Shown here: piece after piece, positions 36,237 to 45,419 of the stretch
Numbering within the stretch: position 1 is the stretch's first letter
Layout of the letters: each line of letters starts with the position of its first letter
Assembly: GCA_964391735.1 (NCBI GenBank)
Contig: CAYMNF010000001.1
Location: forward strand, 31,106-95,105
Length of the DNA: 64,000 nucleotides
Direction: 5' to 3'
Source: CAG-1031 sp964391735
GTDB lineage: Bacteria; Bacteroidota; Bacteroidia; Bacteroidales; Muribaculaceae
The notes under the pieces: model-generated
The model's database searches: none
What the model saw: the letters and a program-made list of their open reading frames with translations, nothing else
What the model was told of the DNA's origin: nothing
Position numbers and translations under genes: made by a program

Positions 36237-37587
36237 ACCCGGCTATAAGAATTAAGAGAATAAGCACCGGTACTATCCAACGTACCAGAAATAGAATCAA
36301 CGGCAGGACGCGGCAACGCAGACTGCCGTTGTTCGTTAGCTCATTCTTCATCAGCCCAGGGGCGTGTACCCATCCCACATAAATGCTGAGCAACAGTGCC
36401 CCCAGTGGCAAAAGTATGTTGGAGGAGACGGTGTCAAAAAAGTTGAAGATGTTGAGGCCGAAAATCTTGAAAGTAGCCCAAGGGCCCTCGCTTAGCGAGC
36501 ATGCACCGCTTATCAGGCACAGAGGTGCCATGGCCAGCCAGCAAGCCTTTTTGCGGGAGAGCTTCAGGTGGTCAACAATCCACACCACAGACACCTCGGC
36601 AATTGAGATGCAGCTGGTCAAAGCCGCCACGGCTAACAGCAAGAAGAAGACGGTACTCCAAAAGCGCGGATAATCCATCTGGGCAAATACCTCGGGGAGG
36701 GTTACGAACACCATCGTGGCACCCTTCATCTCCTCGCCTTGCAGCCCGAAGGACATCACTGCCGGGAAGATAATCATACCCATCAGCACCGACACTGCCA
36801 GGTCAAGCCCCGACACGGTAACGGCAGTGCGGGTCAGGTTGACGTTTTTGGGGAAGTATGATGCGTACGTCACTAATACCCCCATGCCCAGGCTCAATGA
36901 GAAGAACGCCTGTCCCAAGGCATTAAGCGCCACTTGAGGGGTGATGGCTGAGAAGTCAGGGTTGAAAAAGAAGGCCAATCCCTCGCCGGCACGTGGCAGC
37001 ATCAGGGCAACCACCATGAACAGCAGCAGAATGAGGACAAGCAGGGGCATCAGCACATTGCTAACACGCTCAATACCCTTCTGGACCCCCTTGGCAAGAA
37101 CCATTGCCGTAAGGGCTATCACGCCCAACGTAAAAAGGAGCGGCTCCCAGGTGCTTTCAATGTAATCGCCCATGCGCAGCTGGAACATCTGCTTCATCGT
37201 TTGGCCGGCCTCGGGGGCACTGTATAATGAGCCGTTTATGGAGTGCCACATGTACTCAAAGGTCCACCCGGCAACCACCATGTAGAACCCTAAAATCATG
37301 TAACCGGCCACAATCCCCAGGATGCCAACGCGCTGCCAAGGCCGTGAGGCCCCGATATTCTTCATAGAAGTGACGGCGTCACCCTCCCCGGCACGCCCTA
37401 TTGAAAACTCAACCAGCATGGCGGGAATACCCAAGATAAAGATCCACGCAATGTAAACCAGCAGGAAGGCAGCCCCTCCGTTTTGCTGAGCCTCGGCCGG
37501 GAAGCGCCATACGTTACCCAGGCCCACCGCTGAGCCAACCGTCGCCGCAATCAACCCGATGCGGGACGCGAATTTAGTTTTAGACAT
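36229..37587 (-). CDS. Sodium-dependent transporter, NSS (SNF) family
   Basis: An inner-membrane Na+ symporter of amino acids or related compounds. Length 452 residues with about 11-12 transmembrane helices. TM1 carries GSAVGLGNVWRFPAEAQQNGG with the unwound sodium/substrate site. Further typical stretches are ALGQAFFSLSLGMGVLVTYASY and FLLLAVAALTSCISIAEV. The substrate cannot be deduced. It lies 42 nt downstream of the DUF362 gene on the same strand and may share its transcript. Confidence 0.93.
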   Translation of the reverse strand: MSKTKFASRIGLIAATVGSAVGLGNVWRFPAEAQQNGGAAFLLVYIAWIFILGIPAMLVEFSIGRAGEGDAVTSMKNIGASRPWQRVGILGIVAGYMILGFYMVVAGWTFEYMWHSINGSLYSAPEAGQTMKQMFQLRMGDYIESTWEPLLFTLGVIALTAMVLAKGVQKGIERVSNVLMPLLVLILLLFMVVALMLPRAGEGLAFFFNPDFSAITPQVALNALGQAFFSLSLGMGVLVTYASYFPKNVNLTRTAVTVSGLDLAVSVLMGMIIFPAVMSFGLQGEEMKGATMVFVTLPEVFAQMDYPRFWSTVFFLLLAVAALTSCISIAEVSVVWIVDHLKLSRKKACWLAMAPLCLISGACSLSEGPWATFKIFGLNIFNFFDTVSSNILLPLGALLLSIYVGWVHAPGLMKNELTNNGSLRCRVLPLILFLVRWIVPVLILLILIAGFI

Positions 37588-37629
37588 TAGATTTAAGGTA
37601 GTGAAGTGTTTGGTTATGAAGGCTCCGTG

Positions 37630-38703
37630 TCAAAGGGCCGAATATATCAGTTCTATCCCCCTGTTGGCACCAAGGTTGCGCGAATACAGGGGGTCATGGT
37701 TGGTATCCCAATGTTCGGCGGTGCCAAAGCCGTATGCGGCGGCTTGTCCCATGCGGGTGTCGGCATCCCGTATCTGTATGCCCTGTGTGCCCAGCAGGTC
37801 GGTTGAAACCGCATCGGCTGCCACAGGGTCTTGGCTGAAGATGAGCGATGAGGGCCATTGCCCGTTGAAGGGCTCGTGTTGCCATAGGATTGTCGGTTTG
37901 GCATTACCCTCAAGCGAGGCGTAGATGACGTCGACCACCGTAAGCAGACAACGCCCCTCAAGGTCCTCAAAGGGCGCGTGGGTGGCATTAAGGGTGGTGC
38001 GGATGAGGTTGGAGGATGGCAGCGACGATCCGCGCAAGATGGGGATGTTGACAATGTAGTCAGCCTCAGCGGTGGTACACTCCATCTGGCATTTGTGGTT
38101 AGGGCCGTGACGGTAGCAGGCCTTAGTGCGCCCGCCGGTGCCGGTTGAGTCAATCATGCCTATCAGGCGATAGCGACGTCGCAGGGTGGCGTATATCCCG
38201 TCGGGAATCCATGCCGTGGGTTCTACGACAGTGATGTCACTGGGGTCAACCCCGCAGCGTATAAGGGACTCAACAATGGAAACCACCACCTGCGGGGTGG
38301 TATTGGCCTGGGTTGAATTGTAGTGCCATTGTGAGTAGCGGTTGTCAATTACGACGGCTATTTTCTCGCCCGGGGAGTAGGGGACATCAGTCTTTTTGTG
38401 CCGACGATTATAATCCTTGAAAATCTTTTCCCAAGCCTCAGCCTCGGTGCTTGTGCCCGCCAGTCGGGTTAGCCCGAAATAGGTCATTGAGTCGATAACA
38501 CCGATGGGGACAAAAGCATTTGCGCTCCAATCCGAGGCTCCCGGGGGAGCCTCAAATCGCCCCGGGGCATGCATCCACACAACACGACCGGGATTCACCC
38601 CCACGGCATGGCCGACGGGCTTCAGTATCCCGGGGGTCAAGCCGGTGGCGCTTGCCGCGAGGGCAAGAGCAAGGATGACACAGGCTATTATGTTGCGTAT
38701 CAC
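37630..38703 (-). CDS. DUF362-family secreted protein
   Basis: A 357-residue protein with an N-terminal signal peptide (MIRNIIACVILALALAASATG). The mature part resembles DUF362 proteins: PVGHAVGVNPGRVVWMHAP, IRCGVDPSDITVVEPTA, YIVNIPILRG and DPVAADAVSTDLLG. It lacks the 2[4Fe-4S] ferredoxin Cys clusters found at the C-terminus of many DUF362 members. Its biochemical role is unknown. A good promoter stands upstream, and the NSS transporter gene follows. Confidence 0.75.
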   Translation of the reverse strand: MIRNIIACVILALALAASATGLTPGILKPVGHAVGVNPGRVVWMHAPGRFEAPPGASDWSANAFVPIGVIDSMTYFGLTRLAGTSTEAEAWEKIFKDYNRRHKKTDVPYSPGEKIAVVIDNRYSQWHYNSTQANTTPQVVVSIVESLIRCGVDPSDITVVEPTAWIPDGIYATLRRRYRLIGMIDSTGTGGRTKACYRHGPNHKCQMECTTAEADYIVNIPILRGSSLPSSNLIRTTLNATHAPFEDLEGRCLLTVVDVIYASLEGNAKPTILWQHEPFNGQWPSSLIFSQDPVAADAVSTDLLGTQGIQIRDADTRMGQAAAYGFGTAEHWDTNHDPLYSRNLGANRGIELIYSAL

Positions 38704-38762
38704 GGTATTATCATGTGTTGTTTGGTGCTACCCACCGGTTAGCAGTAAGTGTGCAGGAGGTG

Positions 38763-38793
38763 CAAAGTTACTAACAAATTTTTATTTGGCAAA
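38763..38793 (-). promoter_or_regulatory. Candidate promoter of the DUF362/NSS genes
   Basis: Minus-strand TTTG (38793-38790), 19-nt spacer, TAACTTTG (38770-38763). Confidence 0.6.
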
Positions 38794-38943
38794 GGGCGAA
38801 ATTTGACAAGTATTATGTCTGACGGGGTACAAACCGTTGAATGCCAATCATGAAGGATTTTCAACCTGTGCGGGGCTTCTCCCGTTCAAAAAAATTGTGG
38901 AGATATGAGCGGTTTAACCCCTCCCTGATTCGAGAAAAATTTG

Positions 38944-38951
38944 TACATTTG
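38944..38951 (+). promoter_or_regulatory. -7 box 5 nt before the GT2 gene (leaderless)
   Basis: TACATTTG, then CATTA and the ATG at 38957. No convincing -33 TTTG at the usual distance. Confidence 0.45.
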
Positions 38952-38956
38952 CATTA

Positions 38957-40162
38957 ATGTTTACGTTTGCGTTTGACCCTTGGCCCTTTGTTCCGGTTGC
39001 CATTGCCCTGCTGCTCGGGGTGTGGATGGCCGGTTTCATTATTTGGCATATTAATAAGGTGTGCAAACGCGTGACACTCGATAACCGCGATGCCGAGATG
39101 GGTGTGGATTCTGCCACATTGCCCCCGGTGTCGGTGATTGTCACGGCTGACGACCTGTTAAACCTTCCCGACCTGTTGACTGGGCTTTTAGCCCAGGATT
39201 ATCCGGCGGGCTATGAGGTAATTGTGGTCAATGCCGGGGGGAGTGATGCCGTCTCAGACACGGTTGCATTGTTGCAACATAAGCACACAAACCTGTACAT
39301 GACCTTTATGCCCGGGGGCACCCGCAACTTGTCCCGCCAGAAACTGGCCATAACGCTTGGTATAAAAGCGGCCGCAAATGATTGCTTGCTGTTGACCCGT
39401 GCCGATGCCAAGATAGTCTCGGCTTACTGGCTAAGGATGATGGCTCGCCATTTTGCCCACGGAGCGGGGCTTGTGTTGGGCTACACATATCCGGTGGTTG
39501 AGGATGCCGATGAGCCGGGACGGGTTTTTATCCCCAACGGGCCCGGTTCGCGCGTGCGCTCGTTCCTGTTGGTCCGCGACTCATTGCAATGGCTCTCGGC
39601 GGCCATATCGGGACGTCCCCTGCGTGGTGACGGACGAAACCTTGGCTATCGGCGCTCCTTGTTCTTTGGCGAGCAGGGTTTTGCCAAGACGTTGAACCTT
39701 GTCAATGGTGATGATGATGTGTTTGTCGAGCACCTGTCACGTAAGTGTCATTGCGCCGTTGAGCTTTCTAACGCTGCCCAGGTGGGCGTATTGGGCCGTT
39801 CGCCGCAGGAGATGCGGCTTGAGAGGGATGCCCGTCGCTTTACCGCGTCATTGTTGCGCCTTGGTCCCCGGCTGGCATGGAGCTTAGTGTCCTGGTTGGC
39901 GTGGGGATGGTTGGCAGCGAGTGTTGTGGCTGTGGTAATCGGTTTGCCCTCTTTGCTGCCGACGGTTGTTACCCTGGGGGTAGCTTTGGCGGTATGGATA
40001 CCGGTGATGTTTAGTTGGCGCAAGTGTTCTGTCGCCCTGCATAGCCGTCGTGTGTGCGTAACGCTGCCGTGGTTTGTCCTCGCCCGGCCTTTCTATACGC
40101 TTGTCACGGCGATACGTGCCGCCAGGTCACGTTACAACCTCACCTGGCACACCCTTTCTTGA
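38957..40162 (+). CDS. Membrane-anchored glycosyltransferase family 2
   Basis: A 401-residue enzyme with an N-terminal transmembrane helix (about residues 10-30, VAIALLLGVWMAGFIIWHI). The GT-A domain has PPVSVIVTADDLLNLPDLLTGLLAQDYPAGYEVIVVNAGGSD and TRADAKIVSAYW, a weakened DxD. Two C-terminal helices end it (SLVSWLAWGWLAASVVAVVIGL, LPTVVTLGVALAVWIPVMF). The layout resembles processive GT2 synthases, but the QxxRW motif is not evident. Acceptor unknown. It is convergent with rsgA, with 2 nt between. Confidence 0.8.
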   Translation: MFTFAFDPWPFVPVAIALLLGVWMAGFIIWHINKVCKRVTLDNRDAEMGVDSATLPPVSVIVTADDLLNLPDLLTGLLAQDYPAGYEVIVVNAGGSDAVSDTVALLQHKHTNLYMTFMPGGTRNLSRQKLAITLGIKAAANDCLLLTRADAKIVSAYWLRMMARHFAHGAGLVLGYTYPVVEDADEPGRVFIPNGPGSRVRSFLLVRDSLQWLSAAISGRPLRGDGRNLGYRRSLFFGEQGFAKTLNLVNGDDDVFVEHLSRKCHCAVELSNAAQVGVLGRSPQEMRLERDARRFTASLLRLGPRLAWSLVSWLAWGWLAASVVAVVIGLPSLLPTVVTLGVALAVWIPVMFSWRKCSVALHSRRVCVTLPWFVLARPFYTLVTAIRAARSRYNLTWHTLS

Positions 40163-40164
40163 CG

Positions 40165-41175
40165 TTATTGCGGTTTGCGATACTTTGCGGCCTCTTGCGC
40201 CTCCTCAAGGATTGAGAGGTAAGAGGCGTACCGGCTTGGTGCCAATCGGCCATCTTCCAGGGCCTCCAACACAGCGCAACCCGGCTCAACCGTGTGCAGG
40301 CAGTTGCCATACCGGCAATCTTTTGAAAGGGCAAAGATGTCCCTGAAGTAGTGTGAGACCTCATATTTGCCGAAGTCGATTGTCCCGAAGCCCTTTACAC
40401 CCGGGGTGTCGATAATACGGCCACCTTGAGGGAGCTCAAACATCTCGCTGAAGGTGGTGGTGTGCATACCCGTGTCGTGGGTGAGGGAGACAGGGGCCGT
40501 GCGCACATCGGCGTTGGGGATGAGGTCGTTGATAAGGGTGGATTTCCCGACTCCCGAGTTGCCGCTGAGCAGGGTAGTCTTCCCTTTCAGGCAGTTTTGC
40601 AGGGCGGTAAGTCCCTCGCCGGTTTGAGCTGATACCAACAGGCAGGTGTAGCCCAGACCGGAGTACAGCTTTTCCCACTCATGGGCCCGCTCACGCAGCG
40701 GCTCGGTGGTGAGCAGGTCGCACTTGTTTATCACCAGGATTGCCGGGATGCTGTAGGCCTCGGCTGTGGCGAGGAATCGGTCAATAAAGGTGAGGGAGGT
40801 CTCGGGGTGTGCCACCGTGACCACCAGTAACGCCTGGTCGATGTTAGCGGCAAGGATATGAGACTCTTTTGAGAGGTTAGACGCTCGCCGTATGATGTAG
40901 TTACGACGGGGAGAGATAGCCGTTATATACCCGCCCGCAATTTCCACATTGTCACCTACAGCCACGGGGTTGGTGGTGCGTATCCCTTTTATGCGGAAGT
41001 TGCCCTTGGGCTTGCAGGACACGGTTTGCCCGTCATCGGTGAGGACATCATAAGCACTGCCGGTGTTGCGTACCACCACGCCCCTGCCCGTGAGGATGGG
41101 GGTGGGTGCATCCCCCTGCGACGGTTGGGGGTTAGGGGACGTTTCAGTGGGGTTGCCGGCGCGGCGCTTGCTCAT
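40165..41175 (-). CDS. rsgA: Ribosome small subunit-dependent GTPase A
   Basis: A circularly permuted GTPase that matures the 30S subunit. Length 336 residues. The OB-fold N-terminal domain is followed by G4 VINKCD, then G1 LLSGNSGVGKSTLIN and G3 IIDTPGVKGF. The zinc knuckle CRYGNCLHTVEPGC is at the C-terminus. The start is ATG 41175 (MSKRRAG); the longer frame begins at TTG within the promoter box. Confidence 0.95.
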   Translation of the reverse strand: MSKRRAGNPTETSPNPQPSQGDAPTPILTGRGVVVRNTGSAYDVLTDDGQTVSCKPKGNFRIKGIRTTNPVAVGDNVEIAGGYITAISPRRNYIIRRASNLSKESHILAANIDQALLVVTVAHPETSLTFIDRFLATAEAYSIPAILVINKCDLLTTEPLRERAHEWEKLYSGLGYTCLLVSAQTGEGLTALQNCLKGKTTLLSGNSGVGKSTLINDLIPNADVRTAPVSLTHDTGMHTTTFSEMFELPQGGRIIDTPGVKGFGTIDFGKYEVSHYFRDIFALSKDCRYGNCLHTVEPGCAVLEALEDGRLAPSRYASYLSILEEAQEAAKYRKPQ

Positions 41176-41211
41176 TTTTTTAGGATTGATGTTGACGGGT
41201 AAATATTTGTG

Positions 41212-41219
41212 CAAAAATA
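41212..41219 (-). promoter_or_regulatory. Candidate -7 box of rsgA
   Basis: Minus-strand TATTTTTG, 36 nt before the rsgA ATG. Confidence 0.45.
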
Positions 41220-41272
41220 GGTTTATCTTAACATTTTAACAAATTATTGTTGCAAATGTGGGGGCAACCCAA

Positions 41273-41280
41273 TATCTTTG
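41273..41280 (+). promoter_or_regulatory. Candidate -7 box of the low-complexity protein gene
   Basis: TATCTTTG, 163 nt before the ATG at 41444, which would give a long leader. No riboswitch-like structure was recognised in it. Confidence 0.4.
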
Positions 41281-41443
41281 TAAATGGTAAAGTGGCAAAT
41301 GTTTGTCCGCTGACAAAGCTATCCGGCTGCAAAAGGGTCGGTTGTGTGAAAAAAGGTGTCGAGAGGTTAAACTTATTTGTTTCTTTACTGTCTTAATTAT
41401 AAATCATGACGGGGAGTTTTCCCTTTTGAAAAAATAATCAGAT

Positions 41444-42817
41444 ATGCATCGCAGACTTTATACAGCTCTATTAGTGGCTATTTGCGCCTCACTGGGTGCA
41501 ACGCTCTATGCCCAGGATATCTATGATGATTTATACGATACCCCTACAAAACCCAAGACTGAGAAAAAGGTAACCGTTAACACGCAACGGCCGGTGGTCT
41601 CAGGTGCGGTTACAACAACCACTGTCATCAATACGGCGCCGTCGGCGATGAGTGTTGATGAGTATAACCGTCGCGGTTTCTTCGGGAATCTTGATGAGGA
41701 GGTCGCCGCCAATGATACCGTGGTTGTTGATTTCACCAATACTCAAAATATCGAGCGGTTCTATAACGCAGATGTGATTGAGGAACAGAATGACCCTGAC
41801 CTGTCATATCTGTATGCCAGCACGCTGATGGAGGAGCCCTCGACTACCGTCAATATCTATGTCAACGATTATTGGCCCTATGGAGGCTATTGGGGTTCAC
41901 CTTACTATTACAACACCTGGTACTCACCCTGGTACTCACCCTGGTATGGGGGATGGTACTCACCCTGGTACAGCGGTTGGAACTGGTCAATCGGCTGGAG
42001 TTGGGGCTGGGGTCCCGCTTGGGGACCGGCATGGAGTCCCGGTTGGGGACCCGGTTGGGGACCCGGTTGGGGACCGGCATGGGCTTACCAACGTCCCTAT
42101 AATCCCCGTCACCCCGGGGCATTTGCCAGCAATCATCCCGGGTGGGGAGGACGTCCTTCAGGTGGACGTCATGACTATAACCCCGGTGGGGCGCGTCCCT
42201 CAGGGTTGCAAAGCTCGGGTGGATTCCCCGGAGGCGCCCGTCCGTCAGTTGGCAGGCCTTCAGGCGTAACTGTCGGCAACAGCGGCGGTCAACATGCCGT
42301 GAACCCCGGCGTATCCGGTACTCGTCCTTCTGTAACGACTCCCGGTGTCGGCTCGACCAACAACTCGACACTGAGGCCCGCACAGACATCCGGGTCAACG
42401 GTGCAGGGAGCCAAGCCGGTTCTGAACGGCAACTCATCCAACGGCACGTTCAAGCAATCAACTATACAGACTGTTCCACAAAGTAACGGATATCGCCCGT
42501 CAACCACAACGACTGTCCGTCCGTCAACAAACGCTACCGTGCGCCCGTCCTCGACTACTACCATACGTCCGTCGTCCACCACGACCCTACGTCCGTCAAC
42601 AAACGCAACGGTGCGACCCTCAACAACCACAACAACACGTCCGTCAACCACTACGACAGTGCGCCCGTCAACAAAACCGTCTACAACGACTACTACCCGT
42701 CAGTCAACACCCTCCTATTCTCGTCCCTCAGGGGGAAGTTTCGGTGGCGGTAGCCGTGGCAGCTTCGGCGGAGGAAGCCGCGGTGGAGGTGGCGGAGGCC
42801 GTGGCGGTCGCCATTGA
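41444..42817 (+). CDS. Secreted low-complexity protein with Trp/Gly/Pro and RPST repeats
   Basis: A 457-residue protein with a signal peptide (MHRRLYTALLVAICASLGATLYAQ). After about 120 ordinary residues it has an aromatic region made of WYSPWYSPWYGGW-type units and then repeated GPGW units. A Gly/Arg/Pro-rich zone follows. From about residue 351 there are eight octapeptides of the form RPS-T/S-T/N-T/A-T-x. The C-terminus is Gly/Ser/Arg-rich (SFGGGSRG, GGGGGRGGRH). No catalytic domain is visible. It looks like a surface or matrix protein. It is followed by an OmpP1/FadL-like gene on the same strand, a pairing I recall from other Bacteroidales. Function unknown. Confidence 0.8.
   Translation: MHRRLYTALLVAICASLGATLYAQDIYDDLYDTPTKPKTEKKVTVNTQRPVVSGAVTTTTVINTAPSAMSVDEYNRRGFFGNLDEEVAANDTVVVDFTNTQNIERFYNADVIEEQNDPDLSYLYASTLMEEPSTTVNIYVNDYWPYGGYWGSPYYYNTWYSPWYSPWYGGWYSPWYSGWNWSIGWSWGWGPAWGPAWSPGWGPGWGPGWGPAWAYQRPYNPRHPGAFASNHPGWGGRPSGGRHDYNPGGARPSGLQSSGGFPGGARPSVGRPSGVTVGNSGGQHAVNPGVSGTRPSVTTPGVGSTNNSTLRPAQTSGSTVQGAKPVLNGNSSNGTFKQSTIQTVPQSNGYRPSTTTTVRPSTNATVRPSSTTTIRPSSTTTLRPSTNATVRPSTTTTTRPSTTTTVRPSTKPSTTTTTRQSTPSYSRPSGGSFGGGSRGSFGGGSRGGGGGGRGGRH
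42494..42685 (+). repeat. Eight in-frame 24-bp repeats encoding RPST-type octapeptides
   Basis: Eight consecutive 24-bp units code for RPSTTTTV, RPSTNATV, RPSSTTTI, RPSSTTTL, RPSTNATV, RPSTTTTT, RPSTTTTV and RPSTKPST. Units 2 and 5 give the same peptide. All keep the frame, so unit number could vary between strains by slippage or recombination without breaking the protein. Confidence 0.9.
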
Positions 42818-42889
42818 TAATCGCCAAAATTATCGTAACAGAGTTGGGGGATACCCTTATCCATAACGAAATAATTCAACTGTTTAGAT

Positions 42890-44509
42890 ATGATTAAAAG
42901 AAAACTTTTTGTCTGGACAATAGGTGTTGTCTCGGCAATGAGCACATTTGCACAAACAGCTACTGATGCTTACCAGATAAGCCAAGGAGACCTGAAGGGA
43001 ACCGCCCGCTTTATGTCAATGGGCGGGGCGTTCACGGCCTTGGGTGGGGATCCGTCGGTATTGCCGCAGAACCCTGCCGGCCTGGGTGTATACCGCAATT
43101 CAGAGGTTAACGCCACCATGGACATCAACGTGCAGTCGGTAAAGACCACGGGAATATCCACTGACCAGACAAAGGTTACCTGCCCCAACATCAGCTATAT
43201 CGGTGCATATAATCTTGGCAACGGTGTGATGAATTATTTCAACTGGGGTATCAGCTATGGCCGTCTGACATCGTTTGATGCAAAATACAACGGCAGGATT
43301 GACGGCACCAATGCCTCATTGACAAATTATGTGGCCAACTATACCGCTGCCGAACAGTGGACACCCTCACAGCTGAACGGGTATGGCAACAATGACCCGT
43401 TCTATGATACCCGTGCGCCGTGGATGAGCATCCTCCTTTACAATGCATACGCCATTAACCCCGGCACCAAAGACGGCACTGACTATGTGGGCCTGTACAA
43501 TGGCACACCGGGTATGTCAACGTTCGATGTCGAGCAGAAGGGGTATGTTGACCAATACAACATCTCGTTTGGCGGCAACTTCAGCAACGTGGTGTATTGG
43601 GGTATCAACTTCGGTATTACCGATATCGATTATAAGAACTGGACCTATTATACCGAGACATTTGAGGATGCCACAATCGCCAATGCAAGTGCCACCGGGC
43701 GTACCAACGGTTTGGGGCAGTTCGGCATTGAGAGCTACAAACATATCTCAGGTACCGGCTTTAACTTTGGCGCCGGTGTTATTCTGCGACCCATCCCCCA
43801 GTTGCGTTTTGGTGTGTCAATCAAGACCCCTACCTATTACAACTTGGACTACAATGCCTATGCGCAGACCAATTATAACTACGAAATCAGGAATGCAGGC
43901 AACCGCCGTGGATATTATCCCACCAACGATACCTACGGCGCTGACGACTACTTCAGCTTCAAATGCAGCACACCGCTTGAACTGAACTTAGGTCTTGCCA
44001 CCGTGTTGGCCAACCGCGCTATTGTCTCTGTTGACTATGAGTACAAACCGTACCAGAACATGAACGTCAAGGATGATGACGGCATCACCTACAATGATGT
44101 TAAGGGTGACATAAAGACCTATTACAAGGCGCAGAACATAGTCAGGGCCGGTGTTGAATATCGTGTAACCCCCCAGGTATCGCTGCGTTTAGGCTACGCA
44201 TACGAGAGCTCGCCGGTTACCGATGTCTTCAAGAACTGCGACACGCCCGTCTATACCTCAGGCCCGGATGACACCGAGACCCAAGCCTCATATATTGTTC
44301 CCAAATCAACCCAATACATCACCTGCGGTTTGGGCTGGCACTACAAGTCATTTTATGCCGATGCCGCCTACGTGCACATGGCTCGCAAGGCTGACTGGCA
44401 CGCGTTCACCTCATATCAGTCTGACCAAAACACATGGATAGACGCCCCCGCCGCTGAGTTGACCACCCACAACAACCGTATAGTCCTCTCGGTAGGCTTC
44501 AAGTTCTGA
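42890..44509 (+). CDS. OmpP1/FadL-family outer-membrane transport protein
   Basis: A 539-residue protein with a signal peptide (MIKRKLFVWTIGVVSAMSTFAQ). The N-terminal region (LKGTARFMSMGGAFTALGGDPSVLPQNPAGLGVYRNSE) is the FadL hatch segment. The rest alternates in barrel strands and ends with NRIVLSVGFKF, a C-terminal Phe as usual for outer-membrane barrels. FadL proteins pass hydrophobic compounds through the outer membrane. The substrate is unknown. It lies 72 nt after the low-complexity gene, and a strong terminator follows. Confidence 0.9.
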   Translation: MIKRKLFVWTIGVVSAMSTFAQTATDAYQISQGDLKGTARFMSMGGAFTALGGDPSVLPQNPAGLGVYRNSEVNATMDINVQSVKTTGISTDQTKVTCPNISYIGAYNLGNGVMNYFNWGISYGRLTSFDAKYNGRIDGTNASLTNYVANYTAAEQWTPSQLNGYGNNDPFYDTRAPWMSILLYNAYAINPGTKDGTDYVGLYNGTPGMSTFDVEQKGYVDQYNISFGGNFSNVVYWGINFGITDIDYKNWTYYTETFEDATIANASATGRTNGLGQFGIESYKHISGTGFNFGAGVILRPIPQLRFGVSIKTPTYYNLDYNAYAQTNYNYEIRNAGNRRGYYPTNDTYGADDYFSFKCSTPLELNLGLATVLANRAIVSVDYEYKPYQNMNVKDDDGITYNDVKGDIKTYYKAQNIVRAGVEYRVTPQVSLRLGYAYESSPVTDVFKNCDTPVYTSGPDDTETQASYIVPKSTQYITCGLGWHYKSFYADAAYVHMARKADWHAFTSYQSDQNTWIDAPAAELTTHNNRIVLSVGFKF

Positions 44510-44529
44510 CCTACTCCGTTACTCCCTAT

Positions 44530-44568
44530 AAAGAGGCCGTGTTGAACTGAACTCAACACGGCCTCTTT
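44530..44568 (+). terminator. Terminator after the OmpP1/FadL-like gene
   Basis: AAAGAGGCCGTGTTGA (44530-44545) pairs perfectly with TCAACACGGCCTCTTT (44553-44568), a 16-bp stem with a 7-nt loop. Confidence 0.85.
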
Positions 44569-44660
44569 GTGAGCAGGTACATCAACCGTTTCTATTACGT
44601 CCTAATCAATAACTACGTGCCCCTCATTGTCCCTTAGGAGGATTCCCATTCTCAAAATTA

Positions 44661-44927
44661 TTATCCGACAGTCACTATTGGTTGTCCAAAGAATGAGGAC
44701 AACATACATAGAGTGGCGATAGTGAAATTATGTTGCCCGCTCAACCATTTTGAAATTTCGCTCGGCCGCCGACCGAGTGCGTCTGCAAACTGTTTCTTTG
44801 ATAGTCCGCGTTCGTTCATCAGCTTAAAAATACGGTCGGAAATTTCAAATGAAAGTTCTGTTTCATTCTTTATCGGCTCAGGGATTGTACCGAGCATTTC
44901 TTCAAGAGATTTGGAGGCGCGTTTCAT
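44661..44927 (-). CDS. XRE-family antitoxin (HigA-like)
   Basis: An 88-residue DNA-binding protein. The helix-turn-helix is at about residues 40-75 (LSKKQFADALGRRPSEISKWLSG). It is encoded downstream of the toxin gene and overlaps it by ATGA, the toxin-first order of HigBA-type modules. Such antitoxins bind their toxin and repress their own promoter. It is intact although the toxin gene is broken, so it may now be an orphan regulator or be decaying itself. Confidence 0.85.
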   Translation of the reverse strand: MKRASKSLEEMLGTIPEPIKNETELSFEISDRIFKLMNERGLSKKQFADALGRRPSEISKWLSGQHNFTIATLCMLSSFFGQPIVTVG

Positions 44928-45394
44928 AAGTCAAAAATATTGTCTGTTTCTATTGTAGACTCAGTGACTGTTACCGAGCCGTCATTAGTGCCCTCCTTAA
45001 GAAGTTTCTCAAACTTCTGCAAGGTCATTACGTAAGCTTTCAAGTTGTTGTCTTCCTGGTAAGTGCGCGTTTTTTTTATCCCCCTGTTTCCGAGAATTAG
45101 AATTTGATCCGAAAGGCGTAAACAGTAAAGCCTAAGTTTTGAAGCAAGTACCGGCAATGCCACAACGGAGTCGTTAATCTTACCCTCGCGCCGGAAGTAT
45201 CGCTCTTATGCCCCGGTTCGGGCTATCCGTGATATTATGGCAGCTATACGCGAGAAATCCTCGCTATATTCGGCATTGTTCTTGAATTTGGAAATAAATT
45301 TTTCAAATTCACTTTCGGTATCACGGAGGAATTGTAAGGTTTATATTGTGCAATTAGTCCCCTCGTTAATAAGGTAGAGTTCAACTTTGTACAT
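44924..45394 (-). pseudogene. Toxin gene of a TA module, broken by two in-frame TAA codons
   Basis: Reading from ATG 45394 gives a single frame of 156 codon positions before the stop, interrupted by TAA at 45343-45341 and 45208-45206. No frameshift is needed. Translated around the stops it gives MYKVELYLINEGTNCTI, then FLRDTESEFEKFISKFKN and SRIARTGA, then ERYFRREGKINDSVVALPVLASKLRLYCLRL and GNRGIKKTRTYQED near the end. The pattern fits a small RelE/HigB-like toxin of a Bacteroidetes family. The reading frame is continuous in protein-like sequence on both sides of each stop, so this is a real gene that lost function. An internal GTG at 45163 could start a 79-residue fragment. Confidence 0.8.
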
Positions 45395-45419
45395 TATGCT
45401 CCATGTTTATAATATAACG

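Noticed and set aside
42494..42685. Regular 24-bp repeats that could suggest a CRISPR array
   Set aside because: The units are contiguous without spacers, stay in frame, vary between units and encode RPST octapeptides within a secreted protein.
44924..45394. Stop-codon recoding of the toxin gene
   Set aside because: Both stops are TAA and no recoding signal is seen. Other genes in the window also end in TAA. Simple inactivation is more likely.
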